From contig CANNZV010000509.1 of assembly GCA_947561585.1 (NCBI GenBank), positions 1-64,000 of the forward strand: a stretch of 64,000 nt of DNA. Reading direction: 5' to 3'. Below are positions 11,301 to 21,885 of the stretch, piece by piece. Positions within the stretch are counted from its first letter, which is position 1; the number at the start of each line of letters is the position of its first letter. Origin of the DNA: Caprella mutica. Lineage: Eukaryota; Arthropoda; Malacostraca; Amphipoda; Caprellidae. The position numbers and the translations under genes are program-made. Under the pieces are notes generated by a model. The model worked only from the letters and a program-made list of their open reading frames with translations. It was not told the DNA's origin and did no database searches.

Positions 11301-14300
11301 GAAGTTAGAGAGAAGGTATGTACCTACCTAGTGGTGGCCGAAAAATTCGGTCTCTGAACTTTCGGTCACAGAATGGATGAAGAATAATTTTAAACCCTCA
11401 TCATAAATGGCAGTTATGTAGTTTGTTGTATCAGCTAGTTTGTTGTACTGCACACTACATGATTGTTTTATGATCTGGCATGGGGGTTCGGGGGGTGGGA
11501 CCCTCCCGTTTCATCTAACTGAAAAGTTTTTATATTTTCAGGAACCGAATTTTCCGCTCTAATATCATTTTAAATAAATGTCAAAATACATCAAAATTAC
11601 TAATTGTTCCGTAAAGTGTATCATTTCACAAGAGTTGATGATGTTATCTGCATTTATTAAATACATTACACATTTTAGTATTCATAATTTTAACTTTTTG
11701 AAGTGTTATTTGGATCCATTAAGCCCCCAAACTGTTGTAATTTGGAAATATCATCTCACCCTGTCTCTGTTTCAGGTGAAGGTTCACAATCCAGAAGACC
11801 CTGACTCTGTTTGTGGTCTGATATTCGTTGGCAACAACACCACTGCTAAAATACTCTACAGGCTGCTCAAGGTTAGTGACATTACTGAGTATATTTTCAT
11901 AGTGTGGCCCATGGTTACTTATTTCTCTATTGACAGTTTCTTGTAACATCGAGTTATAGGGTTAGCTCAGTGTTGTTATCTATCGGTTCCACATTATCAA
12001 TAATAGCTATAAGAAAATAAATATAGCTAGTTAGAATTTTCAAATTATTATTCTAATGATTATGGATAGCTACCAATTAAGAAAATGCTAAATTTTTCTA
12101 ACATAATTGAAAATGGACAACTGTTCGATAACTCGGTAGTTTAGAATTTACCCTATTTTGTTGATATCTTAACATGTTGCAAATAACATCAAAGAGTGTC
12201 TTCAATTCCTCCCTTCTTCCCCCAGGAGCTAAGTGACATTGGGGGTGACTTTGCCTGGGTGTTCCCCCAGTACACGGTGGAGATCAAAACAGACGATGAA
12301 ACTATAGAAGACAGAGGTTAGAAATTGTTACCGAACTAAACTTGATTGTACTGTTCTTCCAAGCATTGTTAAATAATAGCCATTCCTAATTTTATATATG
12401 TAAGTAGCTATATGGCTTTTTGGTTCCGAAGCAGACTTTAAATACCTTACTAAATCAATTTATTTAAATGAATACTTATAATTTTTTGACCAACATTGAC
12501 TCCAAATTGCTTCACAGTTATTGAGGTTGAAAGCAAAAAGCAGGAGGAGGTACTGAGGAGATTCAGACACCTCGAATGTAACATGTTGGTGACTACAAAA
12601 GTACTGGAGGAAGGGATAGACGTGCCTCTCTGCAACCTAGTCATAAGGTATGTAACTAGTATGTAAGGCAGGCACTGTAACTCAGTCATAAGGTAGGCAG
12701 TGTAACTTAGTCTTAAGGTAGGCAGTGTAACTTAGTCTTAAGGTAGGCAGTGTAACTCAGTCTTAAGGTAGGCAGTGTAACTTAGTCATAAGGTAGGCAG
12801 TGTAACTTAGTCATAAGGTAGGCAGTGTAACTTAGTCATAAGGTAGGCAGTGTAACTCAGTCATAAGGTAGGCAGTGTAACTCAGTCATAAGGTAGGCAG
12901 TGTAACTCAGTCATAAGGTAGGCAGTGTAACTCAGTCATAAGGTAGGCAGTGTAACTTAGTCATAAGGTAGGCTGTTTAACTTAGTCATAAGGTAGGCAG
13001 TGTAACTTAGTCATAAGGTAGGCAGTGTAACTTAGTCATAAGGTAGGCAGTGTAACTCAGTCATAAGGTAGGCAGTGTAACTCAGTCATAAGGTAGGCAG
13101 TGTAACTCAGTCATAAGGTAGGCAGTGTAACTCAGTCATAAGGTAGGCAGTGTAACTCAGTCATAAGGTAGGCACTTTGACTTAGTCATAAGGTAGGCAC
13201 TGTAGCTAACTTAGTCATCACATAGATTGTAAATATTATTTCAAAAAGAATTCAACTAAAATCTAACTAGCTTTTTTTAATTTCTATCATCTTTCTTTTT
13301 CTCAATTAATTACATTTTTTACAGGTTTGACTGCGCTGACAGCTATCAATCGTACGTCCACAGTCTGGGCAGAGCAAGACCGTCTAAATCGTCCCACCTC
13401 CTCCACCTTGTAAATAATGATAAAACTAAGGACTTGGTACAGAAACTTTCTTCTTATGAAGCCTACAGTAAAGTGCTACTGGAGAATAATGTTGGTAAGA
13501 CTGGTGACGAAGTGATGCTACATTACCAGCACCCACCTGCTGGGGAGAATGAGCTGGGGAGTAGAATGAGGCACTTCCATCTACAGAATGCCTCTCTGCA
13601 GCTAGATGAGGCAGGAGTGCCTGTGTACATCATAGGAAGCAGCACTCGCCTCTATCAGAGTGAAGCGATGCAGCTCCTGAACAAGTACTGTGCTAAGCTG
13701 CCCAGTGACACATTCACTAGACTCACAGTGCAGTGGCAGCTCAAAGAGAAGGATGGACTCCACTGCTGTGTTCTGGGCCTCCCTATCAACTCTCCGCTGA
13801 AGGATATAATCATAGGGCCATGGCAAACTACACCTGATTTGGCTAAACAGTCGGCAGCTTTCCTATCCTGTATAGTTCTACATCAAATCACTGAGCTTGA
13901 TGATAACCTGATGCCTGTAGGAAAGGAGAGCATCCAACTGGAGCACCACCTCTGTCCACCTCCTGAAAGTGACTTGGAACCTGATGCCTTCCCACGTCCT
14001 GGTACAACTAAACGCCGTCAGTATTACTACAAAAAGATAGCAAAGAGCTTGTTAGGTGGCTCCATACCTGCCCTAGAGGAAGGGGACAACTCTGCTGTAC
14101 TGAGGCTCTTTATGATCAAAATGGAGCTCCGTTGTGCCATACCTGACCAGCAGAACACCCGGGGGAGGAAGATTTACCGCCCAGAACTCTCTAACAGGAA
14201 CTTTGGCATTCTAACATCGCATGAGATACCAGAGACGAGTGCATTCCCTGTGTTCACCAGATCTGGCGAAGTGATGGTGCATCTGACTAGGGTATGCACT

Positions 14301-17300
14301 TCTCTAGAGAGGGAGGCTCTCAATCTCAACCAAACGCAACTGGAGTCACTCAACACATTCCACCAGTACACCTTCACCAATGTCCTAAGGTTGGAGAAGT
14401 ACCCTATCAAATTTGACCCCCTGAAGGCTAACGAGAGCTTTTTTGTTGTTCCTCTAATCACCAACACTGGGGTCATCAACATAGACTGGCCATTTGTTGA
14501 TGTCATCGCCAAAACCTCTTTGCTTGATGGTACCATCATCAAACCTGACCAGGAGACGTTTGTCTTTGAGAAGAAGTTGTATGAAGATGCGGTGGTGATG
14601 CCCTGGTACAGGAACATTGACCAGCCTCAGGTTAGTAACCATACTTCATTATTATTATTATTTTTTGATAATATTAGCTATTGGGTAGTATCCTAATGTC
14701 AAGAGTTGAAGTAAAGTAATTTATTTTATTTATTTGTGCAAACCTTATTATCATTGATAAATGTTATTTCTCATATTAGTTCATCGAAAAAACTCCCAAG
14801 ATAATATAACTAATTTTTTAATTTAAAATGATAAATTTGCATTCAGACTGAAATCAATTTCAGTAAGTAGCTATCTTGTTCCGTCTTTTTGTTCTATTAA
14901 TATTTGCCAATCATGTCTATATAGCTACTGTCAGTGAATTTATTAAAAATATTTAAATATCTCTTTCAGTATTTCTATGTGGCTGAGATTTGTGAGGACC
15001 TGCATCCTCAAAGTGACTTTCCCGATGCCGGCTTTGAAACCTTTGAGAAGTACTACCTCAGCAAATATGAACTGCAAATAGTGAACCTCAATCAGCCCCT
15101 ACTGGATGTAGATCACACTTCTGCACGATTGAACTTACTCACTCCAAGACACGTCAACAGGTAAGGGGGGAGTCAACAGTTTTATGGGTTGAAAACTTTT
15201 CAAATTGTTAGGTATAGGGTAAATTACGAATTATCGGTCAGTTTCACTTCTTTAGTCAACAAAGAAAAACGATATTGTAATCGTTATTTTATTTTTTATT
15301 TTAGTTGGTATCCATGATACCTGCAGGTATCATGGATAACAATAAAAATAAAATGACGATTACAATATAGTTTTTCTTATATGACTAACGAAGTGAAACT
15401 GTCCGATAATTCGTAATTTATCCTAGCTAGATGATTATTTTCGTTCTAGAAAAAATCATTACCGTCACTCATTCCTGACTCTTTCTCCTCCTTCAGGAAG
15501 GGCGTTGCTCTCCCCACCACCTCAGAGCAAACCAAGAAAGCAAAGAGAGAGAACCTGCAGCAAAAGCAGATACTCGTGCCTGAGCTCTGTGCCATTCACC
15601 CCTTCCCCGCCTCTCTCTGGAGGAAGGCGGTGTGCCTCCCCACCATCCTCTACAGGTTGGTGTTTGGGGCCTATTTCATTGCCTCGTATTTAATTAGGTG
15701 TTACCTACTTATCTTTACTGTTTTTCATTTTGTAGGCTGTTCACCTAATTAATGATTCTATATTTGTCCCAATCCAGAGTTAACAGTTTACTTCTGGCCG
15801 ATGAGCTACGCATGACTGTAGCCAGGGAAATAGGACTTGGAAAAACAGCTCTGCCTCGAGGTTCGTCTATACTATATAGATAATAAGTAATAATAAACTG
15901 ACGATACAATTTATATATTAAAATCGTGCTATTGGACTTTTTTCTTAACTATATGATTGTCAATGTATTCTCTTCCGTTGATTATATTTAAATCTCTTCT
16001 TAGATCACGTATGGCCAGCTCTAGATTTTGGTTGGACACTTGCTGACGTTTTCAAGAAAGCGAGCATTGCTGAATTAGAGGAAACAAAGGAGAAGGAAGA
16101 AGAAGAAGAAGTGGATAAGAAGGAGAGTAAAAACAAAGGGAGGAAGGAGAGAAGAAGAGACAGTTTCTCTGATGATGAACTGGATGAAGAAGTGGCAGGA
16201 CACAACAGTTCCAGTCGGTGCAAGATGGAAATAGGCACATGGGACAATGATCTCTTCTCCAAGGAGACGGAGGAGAAGTTCTTTGAAGAAATGGATGGTG
16301 GAGAGTCGGAGGAAGAGATGGACATGAGTCACTGGCCTGAAAATCTGACGCTGCTCAATGAAGCTAATATTGTGGAGTTAGATAGAGGGGAAGGTGGGGG
16401 GGAGGATAAGGCTGAGTTGGGGCCAGATTGGGGCACCGGGATATTCGAGGAGAAGTCTCCCCCCAAGGAGACCAAGAAAAAGACCACACAGAAGAGGGAG
16501 TTTAAGACTGTTAAGAAAGAAAAGAGTAGCTACTCGAAGCAGTCAGGTGGCTCTGTGGTTAGAGTCTGCTCACCTTCAACCTTCAATGAGTATCATGGAG
16601 GAGAACTTTACAATGACTATGAGAACGATAGCAACTATGAGGATTATAATAATCTCGATGATGACTTCTGCTCTTCGGGTAATGAGTCTGATGTAGCAGA
16701 GGAAGAGGAAATTGAAACTTGTAAAGTTAAGCAATCAGAATTCAGGAGAAAAGCTAAAGTTGTTGAGAAGCAGCTTGATCTCATGACTGGAGATGTGAAT
16801 ACTGAAGAATTGGAGAGTTTAGAGAGCAAGTGTACTGAAATAATGGAGAAGAAATGTAAGGAATTGTACTCTGAAGAAGTATTCACCAAAGAAGACGAGG
16901 ATCTCAAGTTTGAGAAATCTGTTAGAGGCATCTGGACTCAAGATAATCAGAATACAGATATGGAAGTGACTATGAATCTGAACCCACTTCCTAGGGAAGA
17001 CTTCCAGGTGGATTACAGTACTATTGAGAAGCAGCAGACATTGGATACTCTCATGCACAGCTCTATCAACACCGTATCAACTCTCTATCCTGTTGGCGAT
17101 GACAAAGTGCTTTTCAGTTTTGACGAGCAGCCACAACTTTCCGATCACGATGGTCCTCCTCCCAGCATAATTCTGCAAGCACTCACAATGTCAAATGCCA
17201 ATGACGGAATTAACCTTGAGAGGTTGGAGACTATTGGAGATTCGTATTTGAAATATGCCATCACTACTTACCTCTACTGCACTTACCCTCACCAACACGA

Positions 17301-19452
17301 AGGTAAACTGAGTTACCTGAGGAGCAAGCAAGTTAGCAATCTCAACCTGTATCGCCTAGGCAGGCACAAACGCCTTGGTGAGTACATGGTCGCTACCAAG
17401 TTTGAGCCCCATGACAATTGGCTGCCTCCAAGTTACTATGTTCCTGTGGAACTAGAAGAGGCGCTTATAGCCTCAGGAGTACCAACTGTACACTGGAACA
17501 TGGCTGAGCTACCAAACCTGCACGAGATGTCCAGTGAACAAATCAAGTCTCTAGTCACAGAAAAAACTAAAATGATCAGAAGTTCTCGTTGTGATGAAGA
17601 ATCCCCAGAATTTGAAGAGATGCCAAATGAAGAGACTCCTATTTTCATCCCTTACAACCTCCTGACCCAACACAGTATACCTGACAAGAGCATTGCTGAT
17701 TCCGTTGAGGCGCTGATAGGTGCTTACCTCACCACATGTGGGCCTAAGGGCGCTCTACTCTTCATGTCTTGGCTTGGCATTAAAGTCCTACCTACCGTCT
17801 ACTCTGAAAGCAAAACTAAAGTAACCTTCAAGCAGATTGATATTCCGTTTTCTCCTTTACATCAGCCGGAATATGTCCTTCCCTCTAATGTTGTCCAGAA
17901 GAACCTGAATACTTTTGCTGATTCAACACTCTCATCTCTTTTCCCCTCATCTACATTGGAAGACATCCCAGTAAGTCTGCCTGACGCTAATAGTGAGTTG
18001 CGTCTGCTTCTCAGCGGTTACAACAAACTAGAGGAAGCAATTGGCTATACCTTCAAGGACAAGAGTTACCTTCTGCAGGCCTTCACACACGCCTCCTTCT
18101 GTTACAACAGACTGACAGATTGCTATCAGAGACTGGAGTTCTTAGGGGACGCAGTGTTAGGTTTGTACCTACTTTCATGAGTTGTGACTAAAGGGCCGTA
18201 CACACGAAGGGTTTTTAAGTCTTTCCACCAGACTTTTTGCTAAGCTCCTCCTACTTTTTCCACGAGAATATAAGAAAAAACTATATGAATATGATACCTG
18301 CAGGTATCATGGATACCAACTAAAATAAACAATATTCATATAGTTTTTTCTTATTTTCTCGTGGAAAAATTAGGAGGAGCTTAGCTAAAAGTCTGGTGGT
18401 AAGACTTAAAAACCCTTCGTGTATACTTCTTACCAATATTATATTATAATTCTCAATTGCTTCCTGTTTCTCTTCAAATGTAATTGTAAAGTGATGACTA
18501 ACTATTATGACTATACTGATTTTTTCTAATTCATTGAAAAAATTTCAAACTTTTAAGCTCTTGCTGATTGACTCATTCATTCCGTTTCTATTCAACAGAT
18601 TACCTAATCACCAGACATCTGTATGAAGACTGTCGTCAGCATTCACCAGGTGCTCTAACAGATCTCCGCTCAGCCCTGGTCAACAACACAATCTTTGCAA
18701 CATTAGCCGTCAAGAACCAGTTCCACAAATATTTCCGCCATTTCTCGCCAGGCTTGGACAGTGTGATAAGAGGCTTCGTCAAGAGCCAGGTTGAAAACAA
18801 CCACAAGATAGATGATGACTATTACCTCTTGGAAGGAGAGGCTGAAGCGGAGGTTGCAGAGGACATTGAGGTGCCCAAAGCCTTGGGTGACGTGTTTGAA
18901 AGTGTGGCGGGTGCCATCTACCTCGACTCCGGCTTCTCTCTGGATGCCGTGTGGTCGGTGTACTACCCCATCATGCGGGAGTCCATTGCTCAGTTCACGG
19001 CTGTGGTTCCCAAGAGTCCTATTAGAGAGCTCCTAGAAATGGAACCTGAGACTGCTAAGTTTGGACGTCCTGAGAGACTTGTGGATGGCAAGGTAAAATC
19101 AGTTATCTTTTCTTATTTTCGTCAGTTGGAATTGAAAGTAGCTATTATTTTTTATTTGCTGCTAGTAAAATTTGTTTTTGAAATTTTTAATTTCTCAGAT
19201 TATGATCCTTTTTTTATAATATAGCTATCATTGCAATTGGCTCAATATTGAACATAAATACTTAGCTCTTTAATATTTAAACTTACTGTTATTAAAGTCA
19301 TGTTATGTTTTCAGGTGCGTGTTACAGTGGAGATTTTCGGCAAGGGTAAATTCTCAGGTGTGGGCCGTAACTACAGGATAGCAAAAAGTACAGCTGCCAA
19401 ACGAGCTCTTAGATTCCTTGTGAGAAATGTCGTGATTTCACATGACAAATAA
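5396..19452 (+). CDS. Dicer: Dicer endoribonuclease, complete, 19 coding exons
   Basis: A multidomain RNase III that cuts pre-miRNA and long dsRNA into 21-25 nt duplexes for Argonaute loading. Coding exons: 5396-5455, 6059-6195, 6617-6782, 7516-7635, 7933-8239, 8555-8681, 8914-9032, 9403-9529, 9911-11315, 11776-11871, 12226-12316, 12518-12647, 13325-14630, 14970-15160, 15497-15655, 15778-15860, 16004-18160, 18599-19092, 19315-19452. All introns are GT-AG and every phase matches, giving 2470 residues. Domain order: degenerate helicase (about 14-1000), DUF283, platform, PAZ (about 1390-1510), RNase IIIa (about 1925-2120), RNase IIIb (about 2210-2380), C-terminal dsRBD (about 2395-2465). The start follows from an FTPREHQ motif aligning with the usual helicase start. 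Human Dicer is about 1920 residues; the excess is low-complexity inserts at about 165-230, 425-840 and 1570-1900. Identity is secure; the exact edges of the low-complexity exons are slightly less so. Confidence 0.97.
7963..8150 (+). repeat. Pro/Ser/Asp low-complexity coding tract in Dicer exon 5
   Basis: A C/T-rich imperfect repeat encodes runs such as [14 protein letters not shown] and [14 protein letters not shown]. The strand skew opens several frames on both strands, but only the frame joined to exons 4 and 6 gives Dicer sequence on either side. It sits where typical Dicer helicases have no such insert. Confidence 0.7.
9119..9302. mobile_element. Small MITE in Dicer intron 8
   Basis: About 184 bp bounded by imperfect inverted ends, AGGGCTGTGACAATATGC on the left and GCATAGTGTCACACCCCT on the right. 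It is non-coding and lies between GT-AG boundaries of the same intron. The ends resemble hAT-type MITEs, but I could not define a target duplication with confidence. Confidence 0.5.
9640..9856. mobile_element. Fold-back element, family A, in Dicer intron 8 (diverged)
   Basis: The centre reads GTATCTATGTACCTGCAGGT followed by ATCCTAGATATCAA, a decayed form of the palindromic centre shared by several elements in this window. The arms are weakly complementary, and the right end (CAATAACTCAGAACTTACC) matches the outer end of other family A copies. Confidence 0.5.
9911..11315 (+). other. Dicer: Dicer exon 9: acidic region and 8-residue repeat insert
   Basis: The exon starts with helicase-linker sequence ([16 protein letters not shown], then [18 protein letters not shown]), as before the acidic loop of other Dicers. 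That loop is hugely expanded here: a Ser/Asp/Glu-rich part, then about 23 tandem copies of an octapeptide with consensus EEGSPPAA (early copies EEGSLPAV) at about 10670-11215. The exon ends with [18 protein letters not shown], which resumes helicase-like sequence. The repeat is a 24-bp coding minisatellite, so copy changes keep the frame. Most right-hand copies are almost identical in DNA, indicating recent expansion. The segment is presumably disordered. Confidence 0.9.
10670..11215 (+). repeat. 24-bp coding minisatellite, about 23 copies
   Basis: The consensus unit on the + strand is GAAGAGGGTTCTCCTCCAGCTGCT with few substitutions (some copies GAAGAAGG, CTTCCAGCTGTT; one GGTTTTCC). The gradient from variable left copies to near-identical right copies suggests expansion toward the 3' side. 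The length is a multiple of 3, so the Dicer frame is preserved. Confidence 0.92.
11325..11745. repeat. Dispersed repeat, copy in Dicer intron 9
   Basis: About 400 bp sharing long blocks with 21288-21640, including AGTTTGTTGTACTGCACAC, CATGATTGTTT, a G-rich tract and ACACATTTTAG. A third short match is at about 29605-29700. It is non-coding and of unknown class; no terminal repeats are visible. Confidence 0.6.
11776..14630 (+). other. Dicer: Dicer exons 10-13: helicase lobe 2, DUF283, platform
   Basis: Exon 10 carries motif IV-like [20 protein letters not shown]. Exon 12 carries [14 protein letters not shown] (motif V region). Exon 13 opens with [19 protein letters not shown], where motif VI (usually QSKGRAR) reads HSLGRAR. 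Thus lobe 2 is better preserved than lobe 1. Exon 13 continues through the DUF283 dsRBD-like domain (starting near [16 protein letters not shown], with [20 protein letters not shown] further on) and the platform, to the PAZ border ([13 protein letters not shown]). Confidence 0.92.
12655..13205. repeat. 25-bp minisatellite in Dicer intron 12
   Basis: About 22 tandem copies of the 25-bp unit AGTCATAAGGTAGGCAGTGTAACTC (T or C near the end varies). It starts right beside the exon 12 donor, whose sequence AGTCATAAG/GTATGTAACT is nearly the same, so the unit appears to derive from the exon end plus 5' splice site. Each copy carries TCATAAG/GTAGGC, a plausible pseudo-donor. The array ends about 120 bp before the exon 13 acceptor. 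Confidence 0.92.
14970..15860 (+). other. Dicer: Dicer exons 14-16: PAZ domain and connector
   Basis: These exons encode the PAZ part that anchors the 3' overhang of the substrate, plus the connector helix. Hallmark sequences are [49 protein letters not shown] and [19 protein letters not shown], closely matching the PAZ end and connector of animal Dicers. The phases (2, 2, 1) join without a break. Confidence 0.93.
15216..15424. mobile_element. Fold-back element, family A, in Dicer intron 14
   Basis: A nearly perfect 209-bp palindrome. It begins AGGGTAAATTACGAATTATC and ends with the complement. Arms of about 95 bp meet at the centre TATCCATGATACCTGCAGGT plus its mirror. It has no coding capacity. 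Transcribed with the Dicer pre-mRNA, it would form a long hairpin. Confidence 0.85.
16004..18160 (+). other. Dicer: Dicer exon 17: acidic linker, RNase IIIa, start of RNase IIIb
   Basis: After [17 protein letters not shown], the usual entry to the catalytic half, come about 330 residues of Lys/Glu/Asp/Ser-rich sequence with no recognisable fold. RNase IIIa then reads [16 protein letters not shown] and [20 protein letters not shown], giving the first Glu/Asp pair. The second motif is [16 protein letters not shown] with Asp and Glu present. RNase IIIb begins with [18 protein letters not shown] and [12 protein letters not shown]. All catalytic acids visible in this exon are intact, so cleavage activity is expected despite the damaged helicase. 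Confidence 0.95.
18191..18426. mobile_element. Fold-back element, family B, in Dicer intron 17
   Basis: A nearly perfect palindrome of about 236 bp, starting AAGGGCCGTACACACGAAGG and ending CCTTCGTGTATAC. It has the same ATGATACCTGCAGGTATCAT centre as family A but unrelated arms (TTTTTAAGTCTTTCCACCAG, GCTCCTCCTACTTTTTCCAC). Related copies lie at 51139-51394 and 57401-57731 in TRRAP introns. Confidence 0.87.
18599..19452 (+). other. Dicer: Dicer exons 18-19: end of RNase IIIb and C-terminal dsRBD
   Basis: Exon 18 completes RNase IIIb: [13 protein letters not shown] follows the split GDAVL-D motif, and [18 protein letters not shown] supplies the second Asp/Glu pair. Exon 19 is the end of the dsRNA-binding domain, with [20 protein letters not shown] typical of the last helix. 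The stop codon TAA is at 19450-19452. Confidence 0.95.
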
Positions 19453-19485
19453 AGGAGTCGCTGTTACTCGCAAGGTTAATTTCTA

Positions 19486-19790
19486 AGTGGGTAAGATGTA
19501 ACCGCCCTAGTGGGTTGAATCTACCAACTAGTGGGTTGAATCTACCAATCTAGTGGGTTGAATCTACCTATCTAGTGGGTTGAATCTACCAATCTAGTGG
19601 GTTGAATCTACCAATCTAGTGGGTTGAATCTACCAATCTAGTGGGTTGAATCTACCAATCTAGTGGGTTGAATCTATCAACATAGCGAGTAGAATCTACC
19701 AATCTAGTGGGTTGAATCTACCAACATAGCGAGTAGAATCTACCAATCTAGTGGGTTGAATCTACCAACATAGCGAGTAGAATCAACAAA
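19486..19790. repeat. 22-bp minisatellite in the Dicer 3' UTR
   Basis: About 13 copies of TAGTGGGTTGAATCTACCAATC, with a variant TAGCGAGTAGAATCTACCAAC interspersed near the right end. It begins about 35 bp after the Dicer stop codon and so is probably in the 3' UTR. GGTTGAATCTACC contains a short inverted repeat (GGT..ACC). Confidence 0.88.
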
Positions 19791-21287
19791 TTTCAATTCT
19801 CATCAGATATCCCAGCAAACAAATTACTACAGCTTGTTAAATTATGAAGTAATTCTGAAAAAAGATTTGAGGCAGCTAGCTAGTGATAAAATGACGCCAT
19901 CTTTCTTTCTTCCTATTATTTAATTTAGTTCTTTCTTTTGTTAGTAGGAATGAACGTGTAGATGTTTTTGTTGCATAATTAGCTTAAGTTATTTGAAGGC
20001 AATTAATATCAATTGAAATGTACAAACTCTGTGTTGATAGTAGGTGGTGAATAATTGAGAATGGAGGTGTGTCTTTGTATGTAGGGTAAAGTGTCAGTTA
20101 CCAGATACTCGAACACTGTATCCAAAATTATGTTAAGAAAAACGCATTAAAATATAAATTAATTTTGGAGAGGAAACTATTTTTATTAATAAACTATTTT
20201 AAATTTAAATTAGCAGTATCTGGTAATTAATAGTTACCCTAATCTTTTTCTCCATTGAGTTTTATCCATAAAGTACAACTTGTGTGATTTCATTCAGACG
20301 CTTTTCTTTTGTTCGTTAAATTTCTATAGTGATATGTTTTTATTATGATGCCAGATGTAAATTAGTTATTTTCTAAGACACCTTAGCTTCTGAGTACTTT
20401 TTATTCTATGAATTATTTCACCAATTGAAGTTTTTTTAATGAGATGATTTTTCGTTCAGTTTTTTTTTCAATTTTTCTGTGTAAATTCTGAGTTATCGTA
20501 CGGTTTCATATGTTCGATCTGATAAGAGAAAAGTATATATTTAAATTCTTATTTTCGAAAATGTGAAACCTCTGAATTTACCATAGATGAGGGGGAGGAT
20601 TTTATTGTACTTTTTCATTTTTTTCTCAATAAGTTATTTTTACTAATATGAGTAGGATTTTTTTTTTGAAATAGAAAGAAATCGAAAGAAATATCCTTTT
20701 TTCATGAATTTATTTTTTACAATTTATTACCCGATTCTCTTTCAAATTATGTAACCGTTTATGTACAACGTGATTTAAATATATACAGATTTATCTATTC
20801 ATTTTTTTTTTCAAATCATGTAAGTTTTTTTAATTGTTTTATGGTGCTGATATCTGTTATGTATATTTGTGACCTTTTCGTATGTATAGTTAGTTATTTA
20901 TAATTTTCTAAGATGCCATTTCGTTTGATGTACATGTAGCGTGTGCTAACTAGTTCTAAACACAGCATGCCTGTTTTAGTGTGATGATCTTTTTACCTAG
21001 GTACTCTTATTATAGCTAGCTATCGTATTCCAATAAATCTACCTAAATAGAAAACTCTTGAACTCTCTAGCTATGCGATTTTAATAAACTTAACCAATCA
21101 TTTTTTTCTTTCATTTTCAACCTTTTCAATCCCAGGGGCTACATGGTAGGGTGTCCTAAGCAAGGTTCTACCCTGTCAGTAGTAGGGGTCCTGGCAAACC
21201 TCGGGTCCTTAGCTCTTTCCTAGTCTACAAATCTCATTTATACACATACAGGGGCTCTATCTAAAACATCTCTATGAATGTAACAGA

Positions 21288-21640
21288 ATCCTGGTGGCCG
21301 GTCTTGGAAATTTTGGTTTCCGAATTATAAATGACCTCTCGACACATATGACCGTTATGTAGTTTGCTGTATCTGCTAGTTTGTTGTACTGCACACTTCA
21401 TGATTGTTTAATGACCTGGAAGGGGGGCGGCACGCCCCCGATACATCTAATTCAGAAGTTCTATTTATACCCGAGACCATAATTTATGAGCCCGAATTTT
21501 CTGCTCAAATCTCATGTAAAATAAATGTCACACAAGTCAAAATTACTAATGTTACGTATCATTTTGCAATGTGTAATGATGTTATCCGATTTTCATAAAT
21601 AAACTACACATTTTAGCATTTATAATTTCAACTTTGTCTA
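21288..21640. repeat. Dispersed repeat, intergenic copy
   Basis: Second copy of the repeat in Dicer intron 9, sharing GTGGCCG at the left, TTGTTGTACTGCACACTTCA, the AAATAAATGTCA block and the CACATTTTAGCATT block. A 64-codon open frame inside it is not supported as coding, because the matching region of the other copy has a different frame. Confidence 0.6.
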
Positions 21641-21885
21641 TTGTTCTCTAAATAACACCATTATAAACTGAGACAGTTTTCTGAGACTGAAATTTCTTAG
21701 AGCCCAAAATCTTGCCCCCAGGGGCTCTATCCTGAAGATGTTTGTGGTGAATTTGAGAGAAGAGGTTAGCGTCCCTTGGGCCTCGATCTGTTGTTATATG
21801 GATTATGTTTTTACCATATTTCTCAAATTATAATTTTAAACGCTACTTGCAGTTTTATAGGATAGCGCTAAGGTTATGCTCTTTA

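Noticed and set aside
10683..11331. Long open frames in two other frames across the Dicer repeat ([12 protein letters not shown] and [12 protein letters not shown] repeats)
   Set aside because: They are shadows of the 24-bp coding repeat: a unit divisible by 3 leaves other frames open too. Only the EEGSPPAA frame joins the flanking Dicer exons.
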